Source: Portunus trituberculatus (Eukaryota > Arthropoda > Malacostraca > Decapoda > Portunidae). Taken from it: 64,000 nucleotides of DNA. Below are positions 61,919 to 64,000 of the stretch, piece by piece. The translations under genes were made by a program, and so were the position numbers. A model generated the notes under the pieces. That model saw only the letters and a program-made list of their open reading frames with translations. It made no database searches and had not been told where the DNA came from. The stretch's first letter is position 1, and the number at the start of each line of letters is the position of its first letter. The stretch is taken from the NCBI RefSeq assembly GCF_017591435.1, contig NC_059296.1, forward strand, positions 11,647,938-11,711,937. The letters run 5' to 3'.

Positions 61919-62691
61919 AGGTGTTATTTGAGCTTTTTTTTATCTGTGCTTGGTCAGTGTCCTTGTTGTTTTGTTTTTTGTTTTCTTTGTTTAGACTTCA
62001 GTGGCTACTTATGGTTTATCTTTTTTTATTTTTCATTATCATTATTTCAGGACGCTCTGCTATTTTTTTTTTTTTTTCATAACCTTCATGGATCATTTAT
62101 CTTATTTATTTTTTTTTCTTATCTCTCGTCCTTCTTCCCTCCTGCTTCCGTTATTTTTATCTCTTCAAGCCAAATCTTAATTCACTTTCGCAATTTCCTT
62201 CTTTCACGACTCATACCTTCCTTCCGTTTTCTCTCATAACTTCTTTCTTTTCCCTCTTTTAACTCTTTTATCACCTACAAAAATTTCCTTCCTTTCCTTC
62301 TATAACTCCAGTGAAATTCCGTAGGCTGTTATTTGGTACATTTTTCTTACTTGCCAATCACTCTGCGACATCTTTACTAGTTCTATAGTCACCTTCATTC
62401 TTTAAGTAGGGTAGAAATTGCAAACCTTATTCTTTTTCATCTCTTTCTTTCTTGTAGATGTTTATAAAGACTGCTTCTGGTGGTGTTAATTGCTTCGTAT
62501 CACAGTGGAAACACTAATTCTTCTCCGAAACCTTCCTTCTTTTCCCTCACATACCTTCCCTTCTCCACATCTCTCCTTACAACACCTCACTACCACAGCT
62601 TCAATTTCACGTCATCTCCACGCATCCATTAACCTCCCTTTCTCTCCCTCCATCCCTTCCATCCCTCCATTAACTTTAAATAGGCCTATTC

Positions 62692-62730
62692 CCTCCCTCT
62701 CCCTTCCCTTCCCTTCCCTTCCCTTCCCCT
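62692..62730. repeat. (CCCTT)n pentanucleotide repeat
   Basis: Five or more CCCTT units in a pyrimidine-rich region (62520-62740). Confidence 0.9.
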
Positions 62731-63089
62731 CTCAACCAACCCTCATTACTCGACACGCCCCTCAAGCCACACCAACAAAGGCACGAGTTTACTAACACGA
62801 GCACACCAGGTCTGTCCTCACCTATACCTCCTTAAGACCTCCCTCAGCGACCACAGGTTATGGCTTATGGGAGGGGGAAGAGGAGAGACGAGAGACGATA
62901 GAGAGATTGTAAGTTAAAGATGCATAAAGTTACACTGAGTTACATAAAAAGACAGACCACAACAGACAAAAAGAGAGAGAGAGGAGGGAGGAAAGAATGA
63001 AATGAGACAAGAACGAGAGAAACAGAAGAAGGAGGAGAAGAGGAGAAAGACGGGGTATTAGAGGGTAGAGAAAAGACAGGTTAATGGTC

Positions 63090-63091
<2 letters not shown>

Positions 63092-63184
<93 letters not shown>
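63092..63184. repeat. (AG)n microsatellite
   Basis: 93 bp of AG inside a purine-rich region from about 62880 to 63415. Confidence 0.98.
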
Positions 63185-63188
<4 letters not shown>

Positions 63189-63336
63189 TTAAAGAAGAAA
63201 AGCTGTAATTGATGAAGGGCTTAAAATGAGGGAGAGAAAAAGGAAGAGGCATCGTCAAGGCTGGTAAACACGAGGAAAGATTTGGGGAAAGCGAAGAAAA
63301 CTTGTGAGAGAGGAAGGCAAAAACTTTAAAGAGAAA

Positions 63337-63338
<2 letters not shown>

Positions 63339-63411
<73 letters not shown>
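63339..63411. repeat. (AG)n microsatellite
   Basis: 73 bp of AG. Confidence 0.98.
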
Positions 63412-63415
<4 letters not shown>

Positions 63416-63422
63416 GGGGATA

Positions 63423-63809
63423 CTACTTTGGTATGTGATCTACACAGCCAACGCGATCTACCAGAGTCAAATTCTACTTTAGTATGCGATCTACGTGTTT
63501 CGTTTATTCATTATAACCTAGATAGAGTATTCTATATATATACATAAATAACTAAAATCCCAGTTGATAAAGATAATAGTGATAACAATAACAATAACAC
63601 ATCAATAGTTATGAAACAAAGAAGCAGTGAAACGTAATTACAGGCAGAGACAATACTTGAATTACGATGCGACTTTCGAAACCAAGATATGTGTCTTCCT
63701 TATCTGTTGAAAATCAAAAGATAATTTATATTTTCTTGTAAATCACAGAATGAAGCGTAGACATCATACCAAAGGAGCTTTATGACACATAGATCACATA
63801 CTAAAATAG
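63423..63809. repeat. Three copies of a CTACTTTAGTATGYGATCTAC motif, one inverted
   Basis: Direct copies at 63423 and 63474 (51 bp apart) and an inverted, slightly diverged copy at 63786-63809. The outer pair could be terminal repeats of a small MITE, but no target-site duplication is visible. Confidence 0.55.
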
Positions 63810-64000
63810 CACCGAAAGAGAGAGAGATAGAGAGAGAGAGAGTGTGTGTGTGTGTGTGTATCTGTGTATGCGTGTGTGTGCATGTATGCGTACGTACCAA
63901 AACCTGAAGAAGAGAACATATAAACAAAAAGAAGACCACAAACTAGGGAAAAATATAAAATAACAAAAAAATGAGACGTAACAAAACTCACAATAAAGAA

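Overview
This window is eukaryotic and most likely comes from an arthropod, probably a decapod crustacean. The evidence is one intron-rich animal gene, a very high density of long dinucleotide and trinucleotide microsatellites, a (GGTTA)n tract of the arthropod TTAGG telomere type, and many tRNA-derived SINEs and CR1/Jockey-like LINEs. The species assignment is an inference; no alignment was run.

The only protein-coding gene I can support is a peroxidasin homolog on the minus strand. Peroxidasin is an extracellular-matrix haem peroxidase that makes the sulfilimine cross-links of collagen IV. Twenty-seven consecutive exons can be placed between 36162 and 61, with consensus splice sites and consistent reading phase throughout. 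Together they give 1287 whole codons. In order they encode six leucine-rich repeats (one repeat per 72-bp exon), an LRR C-terminal cap, four Ig domains (each split by an intron), a linker, and an essentially complete animal haem-peroxidase domain. The distal His, catalytic Arg, both haem-ester acids, proximal His and its Asn partner are all visible. The signal peptide and LRR N-cap exon were not found between 36163 and 64000. The C-terminal exons (VWC domain) lie beyond position 1. Residue numbers in this annotation count from the first in-window codon.

Layout: 1-14.1 kb holds the peroxidase and Ig exons, with introns invaded by an antisense LINE (4.3-7.65 kb), an A-tailed SINE (8.2 kb) and a sense LINE (9.1-10.35 kb). 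14.4-17.8 kb is a chain of five same-strand retroelements separated by (TG)n. 18.1-27.1 kb holds Ig1, the LRRCT and five LRR exons, with more SINEs near 21 kb. 27.1-36.1 kb is one 9-kb intron with a SINE pair. 36.2-64 kb is non-coding sequence upstream of LRR1, dominated by (AG)n, (AGG)n and (AC)n tracts, with a few SINE, MITE and minisatellite features.

The most interesting non-genic signal is the relation between retroelements and (AC)n microsatellites. Every copy of this LINE family and of the two tRNA-Val-type SINE subfamilies ends in AGGTRAAT-(N)ACACAC or a close variant. Nearly all copies also have (AC)n at their 5' edge, so the elements form head-to-tail strings. This suggests that the LINE mobilises the SINEs through a shared 3' tail and that new copies land in, and seed, (AC)n repeats.
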